In this document: one piece after another, positions 8,459 through 16,081 of the stretch | Layout of the letters: the number at the start of each line of letters is the position of its first letter | Position numbering within the stretch: position 1 is the first letter of the stretch | Source: Szabonella sp046295215 | GTDB lineage: Bacteria; Pseudomonadota; Alphaproteobacteria; Rhodobacterales; Rhodobacteraceae | NCBI GenBank assembly: GCA_046295215.1 | Contig: JBKBNP010000004.1 | Location: 43,199 to 107,198 of the forward strand | DNA: 64,000 nucleotides | Reading direction: 5' to 3' | Notes under the pieces: model-generated | Seen by the model: the letters and a program-made list of their open reading frames with translations, nothing else | Database searches by the model: none | What the model was told of the DNA's origin: nothing | Program-made: the position numbers and the translations under genes

Positions 8459-8980
8459 ATGCGCATTCTCGCCCTTTTGGGTCTCGGACTGCCCGTTGTC
8501 GCCGTTTCAGGTGCCGTGGCTTATGGGTCGGTCGCCCAGATTTCCCACAGTTTCAAGGCACAACGCGCGCCAGCCGTGATTGTGGGGGCCGTGCCGGCCC
8601 GCCCGTCCGAAGCGGCCCAGGACTTCGTTATTGCCTCCGCCGGTGCATGGGACATCGCGCCCGAAGCGGCAATCGCCCGGGAGGTGCAGGACATTACTGC
8701 GTTGTCCGAGCGGAGCGAGCAGGTCAGTTCAACCGATCGTGACCTTCGGGAGAATCCGTTCGAGGGCAATTCACGCATCGCCGAAGCCCCGGAAGTGCCC
8801 GAGATCGAGCTTGCCGTGGTCACCGAACGGCCGATCGCCGTCACACAGCAACTGGTCGTGCGCCCGCGTGTCGTGGTTTCGGCCGATCGCACCCGCGCCG
8901 ATGAATTTCGGGCTCAGCGCACCAACCAGAATCGCAAGCGGGAATTCCGCATGCCCTGGCAGACCGGCGTTTTCCAGTAA
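8459..8980 (+). CDS. Small membrane-anchored or exported protein of unknown function
   Basis: 173 residues. The N-terminus (MRILALLGLGLPVVAVSGAVA) is a signal peptide or membrane anchor without a clear cleavage motif. The rest is acidic then basic, with no domain I recognise; the C-terminal quarter is Arg-rich (NQNRKREFRMPWQTGVF) and there are no cysteines. The start is preceded by ACAGGAGA. It is transcribed divergently from the caspase gene, has its own terminator and lies just before the ExbB/ExbD operon, so it probably belongs with the cluster. I cannot assign a function. Confidence 0.65.
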   Translation: MRILALLGLGLPVVAVSGAVAYGSVAQISHSFKAQRAPAVIVGAVPARPSEAAQDFVIASAGAWDIAPEAAIAREVQDITALSERSEQVSSTDRDLRENPFEGNSRIAEAPEVPEIELAVVTERPIAVTQQLVVRPRVVVSADRTRADEFRAQRTNQNRKREFRMPWQTGVFQ

Positions 8981-9004
8981 TCACCAGAACCAGCGCCGGT
9001 TCCG

Positions 9005-9036
9005 AAGGCCCATCCCGGCAGGGAAGGGCCTTTTCC
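9005..9036 (+). terminator. Intrinsic terminator after the 8459 gene
   Basis: AAGGCCC (9005-9011) pairs with GGGCCTT (9026-9032), followed by TTCC. It separates the small-protein gene from the following operon. Confidence 0.6.
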
Positions 9037-9083
9037 GTCATGGCTTTCCCGACAGGGCTTTTGCGATCCTTTCGGGGTTTCTG

Positions 9084-9114
9084 TTGACAGAATGCAATCC
9101 TTCTCCGCTAAACT
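9084..9114 (+). promoter_or_regulatory. Candidate promoter for the ExbB/ExbD/TonB-like operon
   Basis: TTGACA (9084-9089) and TAAACT (9109-9114) with a 19-base spacer, or 18 if the hexamer is shifted by one. This is the only good -35 box in the intergenic space before the GTG start at 9177. Confidence 0.45.
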
Positions 9115-9176
9115 GTCGCGGGGAGGGCGGCCTTGTTCCGCCGGACAGTCATTCAGACCGAGGGAGTTTTTGAACC

Positions 9177-9605
9177 GTGTTTGCCTCTCGTCATTCCATC
9201 AGGGCAGCCATCGCTGCCATCGCAATCGCAGCAGCCGGCCCGGTGGCCGCGCAGACCGGCACGATCGAGCTGGAACTGAACACCGCCAATGATGCCGAAG
9301 GCGGGTGCCGCCTGACCTATGTCGCCACCAACAACACGTCGGTCGCGCTCGAAAGATCCTCCTACGAGGTGGCCGTCTACAATAATGACGGCATCGTGCA
9401 GCGGCTTCTGGTGCTGGAATTCGGCTGGCTGCCGGTGGGCAAGACCCGCGTGGTGCAGTTCGACCTGCCCGACCAGACCTGCGGGGATATTTCGCGGATC
9501 TCGGTGAACGGGCCGGTGGAATGCGCCTCGTCGCAGGGCGAACAGACGGTGTGCCGCGACAACCAGATCCTGTCCTCGCGTGTTCGGACAATCCAGTTCA
9601 ACTGA
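9177..9605 (+). CDS. Small periplasmic protein of unknown function (four cysteines)
   Basis: 142 residues from a GTG start with GAGGGAG upstream. A signal peptide ends in GPVAAQ, at about residue 26. The mature part looks like a beta-rich Ig/transthyretin-like fold: alternating hydrophobic strands such as IELELNTAND, CRLTYVATNNTS and YEVAVYNNDG. It has four cysteines (in GGCRL, QTCGD, VECAS and TVCRD), suitable for two disulfides. It is first in the operon before the ExbB-like gene (64-base gap), so it is probably a periplasmic partner of the complex. No known domain was recognised. Confidence 0.7.
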   Translation: MFASRHSIRAAIAAIAIAAAGPVAAQTGTIELELNTANDAEGGCRLTYVATNNTSVALERSSYEVAVYNNDGIVQRLLVLEFGWLPVGKTRVVQFDLPDQTCGDISRISVNGPVECASSQGEQTVCRDNQILSSRVRTIQFN

Positions 9606-9669
9606 ACCCATGGCGGCGGGAAATGGGGGCTGAGACCCTGCGCCCGCCTTTGGAACCGAGGACAGCTTC

Positions 9670-10323
9670 ATGCCGGATCTTGCGGCTTTCGATGCCGTCA
9701 CCCTGACGGTCTTTGCGGCGCTGATCGTGCTGTCGGCCTTTGCGACAACGGTCAGTCTTTACAAGATCGGGCAGTTCGCCCTGTTGGGGCTCGGGCGGGT
9801 CAAGCGGGCCGAGGCGGCGCTGACGGACTGGCATGGCGGCCAGCGTGACCGGGCCGTTGCCGCCGTGGCCGACAGCCGCAGCGGTGTGTTGCTGCGCGTG
9901 CTGCGGGCAGTGTTCCTGTCGCTGCAATCCAGACCCGCCGATGCCGCGCTGGCCGAGGAGATGGGCCGCCAGACCGCACTTGCCGAACTCGCGCGCCTGT
10001 CGAAATGGATGCGGGCGCTGGAATCGGTGGTGCAGGCCGCGCCCATGCTGGGGCTTCTGGGAACGGTCGTCGGCATGATCGACGCATTCGGCACGCTGGC
10101 GCAAAGCACGGGCGGGGTGGACCCGGCCTTGCTGGCGGGGGGGATCTGGACCGCACTCACCACCACGGCGGTTGGTCTTTCCATCGCGCTGGTGTTTTAT
10201 TTCATCGCGCTCTGGCTCGAAGGCCGGATCGAGGCGGAACGGCAGGAGATGGAGCGGCTCCTCTCGGCCGCGTTGCATGGCCGGGCGGGGAGCGAAGCCG
10301 TGCCGGTCCGGTCCGGGGCCTGA
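9670..10323 (+). CDS. MotA/TolQ/ExbB-family proton channel subunit
   Basis: 217 residues. The N-terminal transmembrane helix (~residues 9-30) is followed by a cytoplasmic stretch with an amphipathic region. The diagnostic ExbB core then follows: SVVQAAPMLGLLGTVVGMIDAF (helix 2) and GGIWTALTTTAVGLSIALVFYFIALWLEG (helix 3, with the conserved TALxTTAxGL motif). Such proteins form a pentamer around ExbD helices and turn proton-motive force into mechanical work on a TonB- or TolA-like partner. It is followed by two ExbD-like genes and a TonB-like gene with minimal spacing, so it forms a complete energiser unit. Confidence 0.92.
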   Translation: MPDLAAFDAVTLTVFAALIVLSAFATTVSLYKIGQFALLGLGRVKRAEAALTDWHGGQRDRAVAAVADSRSGVLLRVLRAVFLSLQSRPADAALAEEMGRQTALAELARLSKWMRALESVVQAAPMLGLLGTVVGMIDAFGTLAQSTGGVDPALLAGGIWTALTTTAVGLSIALVFYFIALWLEGRIEAERQEMERLLSAALHGRAGSEAVPVRSGA

Positions 10324-10328
10324 CGGCG

Positions 10329-10799
10329 ATGGCGGGGACGGGCGCAAGGATGGCCCTGATCCCCGACGCGGGGCGCAAGCGCCGCTATGGCTTTGCGTTG
10401 ACGCCGCTGGCGGATGCGATGTTCCAGCTTCTGATCTTCTTCATGCTGTCCTCGACACTGTCACCCTATTCGCTGATCGCGCTGACGGGAGGGGCGCCTG
10501 CGGGGCAGTCCACACAGGAAGGCCCCGCTGACCCGATGGCCGAGGCGCCGAAGGAAGCCGCGCGCAGCGTGACATGGCAATTGTCGCGCGGGCAGATCCG
10601 GTCGGGCGCGCAGGTTCTGGCGCTGGAGGATCTGCGTGATCTGCTGCCCGCCCTGCGTGACCAGAGAATCGAGGAAGTGCTGATCTTTCCGACCCGTTCG
10701 GCCCGCGTGCAGGACATCGCGACGGTGCTGGAGGTTCTGGGCCGCGACGGCATCGCCCGCGTGCGGCTGATCGCGGGTTCCCGCGTGGAAGGGGGCTGA
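10329..10799 (+). CDS. ExbD/TolR-like subunit 1 (with membrane Asp)
   Basis: 156 residues, starting 5 bases after the ExbB-like stop. A short basic cytoplasmic N-terminus leads into one membrane helix, ALTPLADAMFQLLIFFMLSS. Asp29 sits where the proton-carrying Asp of ExbD (TPxxDVxLxLLIFFM) lies. The periplasmic remainder contains the ExbD-type strand pattern EVLIFPTRSARVQDIATVL. It is expected to conduct protons within the ExbB pentamer. It is paired with a second ExbD lacking that Asp. Confidence 0.9.
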   Translation: MAGTGARMALIPDAGRKRRYGFALTPLADAMFQLLIFFMLSSTLSPYSLIALTGGAPAGQSTQEGPADPMAEAPKEAARSVTWQLSRGQIRSGAQVLALEDLRDLLPALRDQRIEEVLIFPTRSARVQDIATVLEVLGRDGIARVRLIAGSRVEGG

Positions 10800-10803
10800 G
10801 ACG

Positions 10804-11220
10804 ATGCGCAACACCCGCCTTCTGCCCCCCACGCCCCGCCGCCAGCCGGATTTCTCGCTCGCCATCGTGAACATCGTGCTGCTTCTGGTGTTCTTCTTCC
10901 TCATCACCGGGTCGCTGGTGCAGCGGGGTGAAACCGAGGTCGATCTGGCCGAAACCTCCCACCTGCCACTGGAACGGCTGCCGCGCCCCTTGTTGCTGAT
11001 CGACGCGGGCGGGGCGATGGCGCTGGACGGGGTTTCCGTAACCGAAGATACGCTTTCTGCGGCGCTGGACCCGGCCCGGCCCGAGGCGCTCTATCTGCTG
11101 GCGGATGCGGGCCTGTCGGCGGACCGGCTCTTGTCGCTGACGGCTCGGTCGGATCTGGCGGGCATTTCGATGCGGCTGGTGACGCTGCATGTCCGGCCCG
11201 TCGCGGGGCAGGGGCCATGA
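10804..11220 (+). CDS. ExbD/TolR-like subunit 2 (membrane Asp replaced)
   Basis: 138 residues, starting 4 bases after subunit 1. The single membrane helix FSLAIVNIVLLLVFFFLITGS has Asn23 at, or one residue from, the position of the proton-carrying Asp, and no acidic residue anywhere in the helix. The periplasmic part retains the fold pattern (ALYLLADAGLSADRLLSL). The gene looks otherwise intact, so the substitution is probably functional: this subunit may be structural or may set the asymmetry of a heterodimeric ExbD pair. Its stop overlaps the TonB-like start by 4 bases (ATGA). Confidence 0.87.
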   Translation: MRNTRLLPPTPRRQPDFSLAIVNIVLLLVFFFLITGSLVQRGETEVDLAETSHLPLERLPRPLLLIDAGGAMALDGVSVTEDTLSAALDPARPEALYLLADAGLSADRLLSLTARSDLAGISMRLVTLHVRPVAGQGP

Positions 11221-12989
11221 CGGGGCGGTCACAGGAAGCCCCCCAAGCCATTCTGCTCTGGTCCGGGGCGGGGCTGGCGGCGGGGCTGCTGCACCTGATG
11301 CTGGTGCAACAGGGGCTGGCCGCAATGGGCAATGTGCGCGCAGCACTGCCGCCCGGGTTGCCCCTGATCGAGGTGATGGCCGTGGCCTCCACCGTGCAGG
11401 GCGAGGACCAGCCGGTGGAAAACGCCAGGCCGGTGGTCGCCGAGGCGCTGCGACCGCAATCTTCGGCAGAGCGGCTGGCCGCCTCCAGCCCTTCGGCGGA
11501 ACGGGCGCAGGCGGCGGCTCCGGCGGCGGCTGTGGCGGCAAGCCCTGCCGCGCAAGCGGCGGCCTCCGCACCGAAGCTCGCGGCGGTAGCCCCGTCCGCC
11601 CCGGCTGCGGCCTCCCCGCCTGCCACCGCCCCGGCATCGGCATTGGCGGCCGTTGCCCCGTCACAGCCGGACCTTGCAGAACGAATAGCCGCCACAGCCG
11701 CGCCTGCACCATCCGTGCCTTCTGTTTCGGCTTCCGCTGCCACCAGCACCCCGGCAGAATCCGCCGGACGGCTGACCCCGGCAGTCAGCAGCGCCACTGT
11801 CGCGCGTCCCGCCGCGCCTGCCTCGCGTCAACCGGGGCTGAGCCCGGTCCTGACCAGCCCTGACAGCCCGGCGCCGGTGGCCGTGCGACCGCCCTCGACA
11901 TCCAGTGTCGCGGCGGTGGCACCCCGGGTGCCCTCTGCCAGCCCTGCCGCGCCCGCCGCCGCCAGCAGCGCGGCCCGGGTTGCGGCGGTCGCCCCTGCAC
12001 CCTCCGCCGCCCCATCGGCCTCGTCACCCGTCGCTGTGGCCTCCGCGCCATCGCCTGCGGCCCTTGCGCCCTCCGCCACCCCATCGGCCTCGTCACCCGT
12101 CGCTGTGGCCTCCGCGCCATCGCCTGCGGCCCTTGCGCCCTCCGCCACCCCATCGGCCTCGTCACCCGTCGCGGTGGCCTCCGCGCCATCGCCTGCGGCC
12201 CCTGCGCCCTCCGCCGTGACGCCTTCGTCCGCAGCGCTGGCCCCGGCTGCTGCGGCCCCTGCGCTTGCACCGGTGCCGTCCCTGCCGCCCCCGGCCAGCA
12301 GCACGGCGCGCGACGGGATCGCCGCCCCCCTGCCCGAAAACGCGCCCGAAGCGCCGCCGAACGAAGATACCTATGACGTGGTGCTGGACCATCTGGCCGA
12401 AATTGCAAAACCCGCCTGTTTTGCCGCCCTGCCCAGCCTGTCGGATGAAGGCGCCTTCCAGCTGGAGGTGTTCGCCCGCGACGCGGCCGATCTGGCCGGG
12501 TTCCGCAACCGGCTAGAATCGCGGGTCGGCCAGCGCATGCCCAACACCACGATGAAGCCGATCAGCGCGGATCAATGCGAGGTGATGACCTTTCTGACCG
12601 AAGGCCCCTCTTTCCCGCGTTTCAAGCTGTTCTTCGACATTCCCCGCCGGGTGATCCGCAGCGGCGAGGCGCTGGAAGGCCGGATCGGCAACACTTCGGG
12701 CGGGTTCATCACCTTTCTGGTGATCGACGACGAAGGCACGGTGCAGGACCTCGCGACCTTCCTGCAATTCGTGCCGGGGGGGGCGCGGTTTTCCATCCCG
12801 CTGTCGCTGACCGCAGGGCCGGTGGAAACGCAGCAATTGCTGCTGGTGCTGTCCACCGCCGCCCGGTTGCGCACGGTCGAACTGCACAACGGCGCAAAAG
12901 CCGAAACCTTCTTTCCGATGCTGTCCGCCGAACTGCGCGAACGCGGCCAGACCGAGGATGCCGCCATCGTGGCCTTCAGCGTGCGCTGA
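11217..12989 (+). CDS. TonB-like membrane-anchored Ala/Pro-rich protein with kinase-type ectodomain
   Basis: 590 residues. One membrane helix near residues 11-33 (LLWSGAGLAAGLLHLMLVQQGL) follows a short cytoplasmic tail, as in TonB or TolA. Residues ~60-390 are an extended Ala/Pro/Ser/Val linker, long enough to span the periplasm, with three exact 23-residue repeats at ~266-334. Residues ~395-590 form a globular domain (KPACFAALPSL, DQCEVMTFL, IRSGEALEGRI, GGARFSIPL, QQLLLVLST, FFPMLSAEL) that matches, block by block, the C-terminus of the Ser/Thr kinase encoded opposite. There is no classical TonB_C domain. By position it is the mechanical output of the ExbB/ExbD unit. Its stop codon abuts the kinase stop with no gap. 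Confidence 0.82.
   Translation: MTGRSQEAPQAILLWSGAGLAAGLLHLMLVQQGLAAMGNVRAALPPGLPLIEVMAVASTVQGEDQPVENARPVVAEALRPQSSAERLAASSPSAERAQAAAPAAAVAASPAAQAAASAPKLAAVAPSAPAAASPPATAPASALAAVAPSQPDLAERIAATAAPAPSVPSVSASAATSTPAESAGRLTPAVSSATVARPAAPASRQPGLSPVLTSPDSPAPVAVRPPSTSSVAAVAPRVPSASPAAPAAASSAARVAAVAPAPSAAPSASSPVAVASAPSPAALAPSATPSASSPVAVASAPSPAALAPSATPSASSPVAVASAPSPAAPAPSAVTPSSAALAPAAAAPALAPVPSLPPPASSTARDGIAAPLPENAPEAPPNEDTYDVVLDHLAEIAKPACFAALPSLSDEGAFQLEVFARDAADLAGFRNRLESRVGQRMPNTTMKPISADQCEVMTFLTEGPSFPRFKLFFDIPRRVIRSGEALEGRIGNTSGGFITFLVIDDEGTVQDLATFLQFVPGGARFSIPLSLTAGPVETQQLLLVLSTAARLRTVELHNGAKAETFFPMLSAELRERGQTEDAAIVAFSVR
12012..12218 (+). repeat. Three tandem 69-base repeats in the TonB-like gene
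   Basis: Units start at 12012, 12081 and 12150; each encodes a PSASSPVAVASAPSPA-type 23-residue block in frame. The third differs by single bases (gtcgctgtg to gtcgcggtg, and cttgcg to cctgcg). Near identity implies recent expansion and possible length variation of the periplasmic linker. Confidence 0.93.
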
Positions 12990-15038
12990 TCAGTTTTCCA
13001 GCCGGAAAAACCGCAGCGCCCCGATGGCGGATTGCCGCTCCCGCTCCAGTTCCGATTGCATGAAGGGCACCAGCGCCCGCGCGGTGACCCCGTTCGGCAC
13101 GGCATCGAGCTTGTCGACCGCGCGTTCGGTCACCACGGCAAGGATCATCTGCGGCGTCGGTTCCGCCCCGGCAGCGAGGTTCACGGTAAAGCTGAAGCCG
13201 AGCGTGCCATCCGAGGACCGGCTGAGCCAGGGCTTGAGGTTGGTGGCCCCGCCCGCGCCATTGACCAGAAACAGCGACACCGACCGACCGGCCAGCCCTT
13301 CGACCCTGCCCGAAACCGTTTCACCGCTTTTCAGGACATCGGTGGAATTTTCCAGCACGAGGTTCGGCGCAATTCCGCGGTTGTTGCGGATGCTGTTCAT
13401 GAACTCCAGCACCGGGCATTGCGTGTCATTCACCAGCCGCACGCCGATGTCGGGTTCGACCCCGTGGGCGGACCGGAACTCCTCCAGCAGCTTTGCAAAA
13501 GGGTCGACGCTGGTGCCGAAGCCTTCAAGATTGATCTTGGTGCCGTCGCCGCCGAGTTTGGACAGAAAGACGCAACTGCCCGCATCATAGCTGTCGAGCC
13601 AGGCAAGCTGACGGCCGAGCGCGTCCAGCGGTGGTGTCACAGGCCGGGGCTCGACCGGAGCGGTTTCCTCCGGTTCCGGGGTGTCCTCGGGGGCAGGGGT
13701 GTCGTCGGGCCGTGCCGGATCGTCAGCGGGCGGCGTTTGCTGGTCCGGTGTTTCCGTCGGGGGCGTCGTGCCGTCCGCAGAGGCGGTCTGATCGGTTGCG
13801 TCCGATGGTTCGGTTTCGGTTCCGGTCGTGGTCCCCGGCACCGGAGGAGCCGGGTCGAAAGCGCCCGAGACCCAGGCCGCACCGCCCCCGATGGCCAGAA
13901 GCGCCACCAGACCGGCGGCAACCAGCCCGCCCTTTCCGGATTTCTGCGACGGGGCAGGGGCAGGGGATGCGGCCCCCGGAATCCCGACGAACTCGGACTT
14001 TCCCGGGGCCGCAGGGGCAGAGCCTGACGCCCCGGTGGCAGGACGGGGCAGGTTGGTTGCAATCACCGTCCTGTCCGGGTCGAGATCCGCCGCCCCGCTG
14101 ACGAGAGCGGGGATCTTTGACGGATCGTCCAGAAGCTCGATCACGCGCGCCATGCTGTCGGGGCGGTTCGCCGGATCGGGTTGCAGCATATGTTCGAAAA
14201 GCGGGCGCAGATCGGGATAGATCTCGCTCAGATCTGGCACGCTGGACCGGCTGCGCACCGCCTCGATGATCGAGGCGCCCATGTTCAGGTTCTTGCCCCG
14301 GCAGGCCGCAACCATCATCAGCGCGAGACTGTAGACATCCGTGCGTCCGTCGATCGCCCCGTCATAGGCCCCAAGCTGTTCGGGTGCCACAAAGCTGAAC
14401 TTGCCCGCGAACTGGCCCTGCAACAGCGTGCGGTCGCCCTTCATCGAGGATTTCGCGATGCCGAAGTCGATCAGCTTGGCATTCTCGACCTTCTGGCCTT
14501 CCAGAATGACGTTGTCGGGCGAGAGGTCGCGATGAACGACCCCCGCACCATGCGCCCGGTCCAGCCCCGAGGCCAGACGGCGCAGCAGGATGCGCACTTC
14601 CGCCTCGGTCAGCGGCTCTTCCTTGATGCGGTCCGACAGCGACTTGCCTTCGACGAACTCCATGATGAGGCTGGGACGGCCGATCTCGGGCGGGTTCATG
14701 TAGGTGTGGTAACGCACGATGGCGTCATGGGCGAGCCGGCCCAGAACCTTGGCTTCCTTCTGGAACAGCGCCTCGATCATCGGGTCATGGGCAAGGGCGG
14801 GCAGAACGATCTTCATGGCTACCGGATCGCCGGTATGGACGTTGCGGCCACGGTAGACCTCGCCCATGCCGCCGCGGTTGATGAGCTGCTCGATCTCATA
14901 GGTGCCGGCCACCAGCATGCCGGTCGTCACCGTCACCGGCGGCGAGGTCATCTGCGGCGCGCTGGTCTGGAGGGGGCGACCGGAGGTGCCGGGATCCATC
15001 TGTCCATTCCCGGGCGGATTGGTCTTTTCGTCGGCCAT
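12990..15038 (-). CDS. Transmembrane Hanks-type serine/threonine protein kinase
   Basis: 682 residues. The cytoplasmic kinase domain spans about residues 47-305: glycine loop INRGGMGEVYRG, VAMKIV (Lys75), HRDLSPDNV (Asp171), DFGIAK (Asp191), VAPEQ and a TDVYSLALM helix. One membrane helix lies at ~368-390, then a Pro/Thr/Asp/Glu-rich periplasmic stem to ~470. The C-terminal domain (471-682) has two cysteines (GSCVFL and TQCPVL) and the blocks LKSGETVSGRV, GFSFTVNL, QMILAVVTE and FMQSEL, shared with the TonB-like protein. The C-terminal half resembles DUF4384-type domains of bacterial kinases and caspases; this link is from memory. The PP2C gene lies 5 bases upstream and would reverse its phosphorylations. 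Confidence 0.93.
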   Translation of the reverse strand: MADEKTNPPGNGQMDPGTSGRPLQTSAPQMTSPPVTVTTGMLVAGTYEIEQLINRGGMGEVYRGRNVHTGDPVAMKIVLPALAHDPMIEALFQKEAKVLGRLAHDAIVRYHTYMNPPEIGRPSLIMEFVEGKSLSDRIKEEPLTEAEVRILLRRLASGLDRAHGAGVVHRDLSPDNVILEGQKVENAKLIDFGIAKSSMKGDRTLLQGQFAGKFSFVAPEQLGAYDGAIDGRTDVYSLALMMVAACRGKNLNMGASIIEAVRSRSSVPDLSEIYPDLRPLFEHMLQPDPANRPDSMARVIELLDDPSKIPALVSGAADLDPDRTVIATNLPRPATGASGSAPAAPGKSEFVGIPGAASPAPAPSQKSGKGGLVAAGLVALLAIGGGAAWVSGAFDPAPPVPGTTTGTETEPSDATDQTASADGTTPPTETPDQQTPPADDPARPDDTPAPEDTPEPEETAPVEPRPVTPPLDALGRQLAWLDSYDAGSCVFLSKLGGDGTKINLEGFGTSVDPFAKLLEEFRSAHGVEPDIGVRLVNDTQCPVLEFMNSIRNNRGIAPNLVLENSTDVLKSGETVSGRVEGLAGRSVSLFLVNGAGGATNLKPWLSRSSDGTLGFSFTVNLAAGAEPTPQMILAVVTERAVDKLDAVPNGVTARALVPFMQSELERERQSAIGALRFFRLEN

Positions 15039-15043
15039 TCTGT

Positions 15044-15856
15044 TCAGTCTTCCGCTTTCCAGTCATCCACGCTGATGGGGGGACCATATCCGGGGTTTGT
15101 CTTCATGTCAGCCTCGGACAGAACTTCGTTGGGCAGGCAGCGCACGACAAGCACCGTGACATTGTCCTTTGCCCCGCGTGAGAGTGTCAGGTCGATCAAC
15201 CTGTCACAGGTTTGCTGGGCACCGGGGCGCTGCAACATTTCGGCAATTTCTTCATCAGACACATGGCCGGTCAAGCCATCGGAACACAACAGGAAAACAT
15301 CACCGACCTGAAGAACGCCATAGTTTTCGTCGGTCATCGGCATCTCCGTGACACCGATGGCCCGGGTAATCACATTCTTGCGAGGCCAGTGGGCGGCTTC
15401 CTCGGCGGTGATGGCCCCGCTGCGGAACAGTTCCTGCGCTTCGGTGTGATCCGTGGTCAGTTGCTGGAGCGTGTCCCCACGCAGAAGGTAGATCCGGCTG
15501 TCGCCCGACCAGATGCAGGCGAAATGCTGTTCATAGGCCAGAAGTGCGACCACCGTCGCCCCGACCGTGGCCCCGTTCAGCCGTTCCGACTGCCGACGAA
15601 TATCGTCATGGGCAATCACCAGCCGGTCGACGAACCGTGATTTCAGATCATGCGCCGAATTGGGAATGCCCGTCCATTGCGCACTTTCCGCGATGGTGCG
15701 GCTGGCAAAATCCCCCGCCCGGTGCCCGCCCATCCCGTCTGCAACCAGCCACAGGCCCGAGGCCGGACGCGCCAGAAAACTGTCTTCATTGTGATCCCGG
15801 ACGCAACCGGCATGTGTTGCGGCTCCGGTATCGAACAGGAATTTCACCGGATGCAT
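15044..15856 (-). CDS. PP2C-family (PppA/Stp-like) protein phosphatase
   Basis: 270 residues from ATG 15856, which has a GGAGGAG ribosome site; an upstream in-frame start at 15952 is less likely. The metal-dependent phosphatase motifs are complete: RDHNEDSF, VADGMGGHRAGDFAS, ATVVALL, IWSGDSRIYLLR, LLCSDGLTGHVSDEEI and AKDNVTVLVV. It is soluble and cytoplasmic, first in a two-gene operon with the kinase. Kinase-PP2C pairs are also known beside type VI secretion genes (PpkA/PppA), but none of the secretion genes is present here. Confidence 0.94.
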   Translation of the reverse strand: MHPVKFLFDTGAATHAGCVRDHNEDSFLARPASGLWLVADGMGGHRAGDFASRTIAESAQWTGIPNSAHDLKSRFVDRLVIAHDDIRRQSERLNGATVGATVVALLAYEQHFACIWSGDSRIYLLRGDTLQQLTTDHTEAQELFRSGAITAEEAAHWPRKNVITRAIGVTEMPMTDENYGVLQVGDVFLLCSDGLTGHVSDEEIAEMLQRPGAQQTCDRLIDLTLSRGAKDNVTVLVVRCLPNEVLSEADMKTNPGYGPPISVDDWKAED

Positions 15857-16041
15857 GCCCACTCCTCCAAAAAAATATCTCTCGCCGCATGGCGTCAGAA
15901 AATCATCTGCCCGTGCAGAATAGGCAGAAAACTTCCGAACGCAAAGCCGCATGCGAGGGCTGACCGAACCAGTTTACCGCTCAAGGTCGCCAGCACGGCG
16001 TTTCACATCGCAGCGGGCAGGAGGAGCCGCGCGCAAAAGCG

Positions 16042-16070
16042 AAAGGCCCGGTGTTTTGCACCGGGCCTTT
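16042..16070 (-). terminator. Intrinsic terminator after the autotransporter gene
   Basis: AAAGGCCCGGTG (16042-16053) and CACCGGGCCTTT (16059-16070) form a perfect 12-base stem with a 5-base loop, 12 bases beyond the autotransporter stop at 16082. Confidence 0.88.
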
Positions 16071-16081
16071 CTGTGTCGGTA

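Noticed and set aside
12012..12218. CRISPR-like array
   Set aside because: The 69-base units are contiguous, coding and in frame, with no spacers.
5601..12989. Zorya-type (ZorA/ZorB) defence system
   Set aside because: The channel protein is short and ExbB-like, the OmpA-like protein has no ZorB membrane segment and lies in a separate unit, and no ZorC/D/E helicase or nuclease is present.
12990..15856. Type VI secretion regulatory kinase/phosphatase locus
   Set aside because: No Tss, Hcp, VgrG or ClpV gene occurs in the window; the link is only to the motor cluster.
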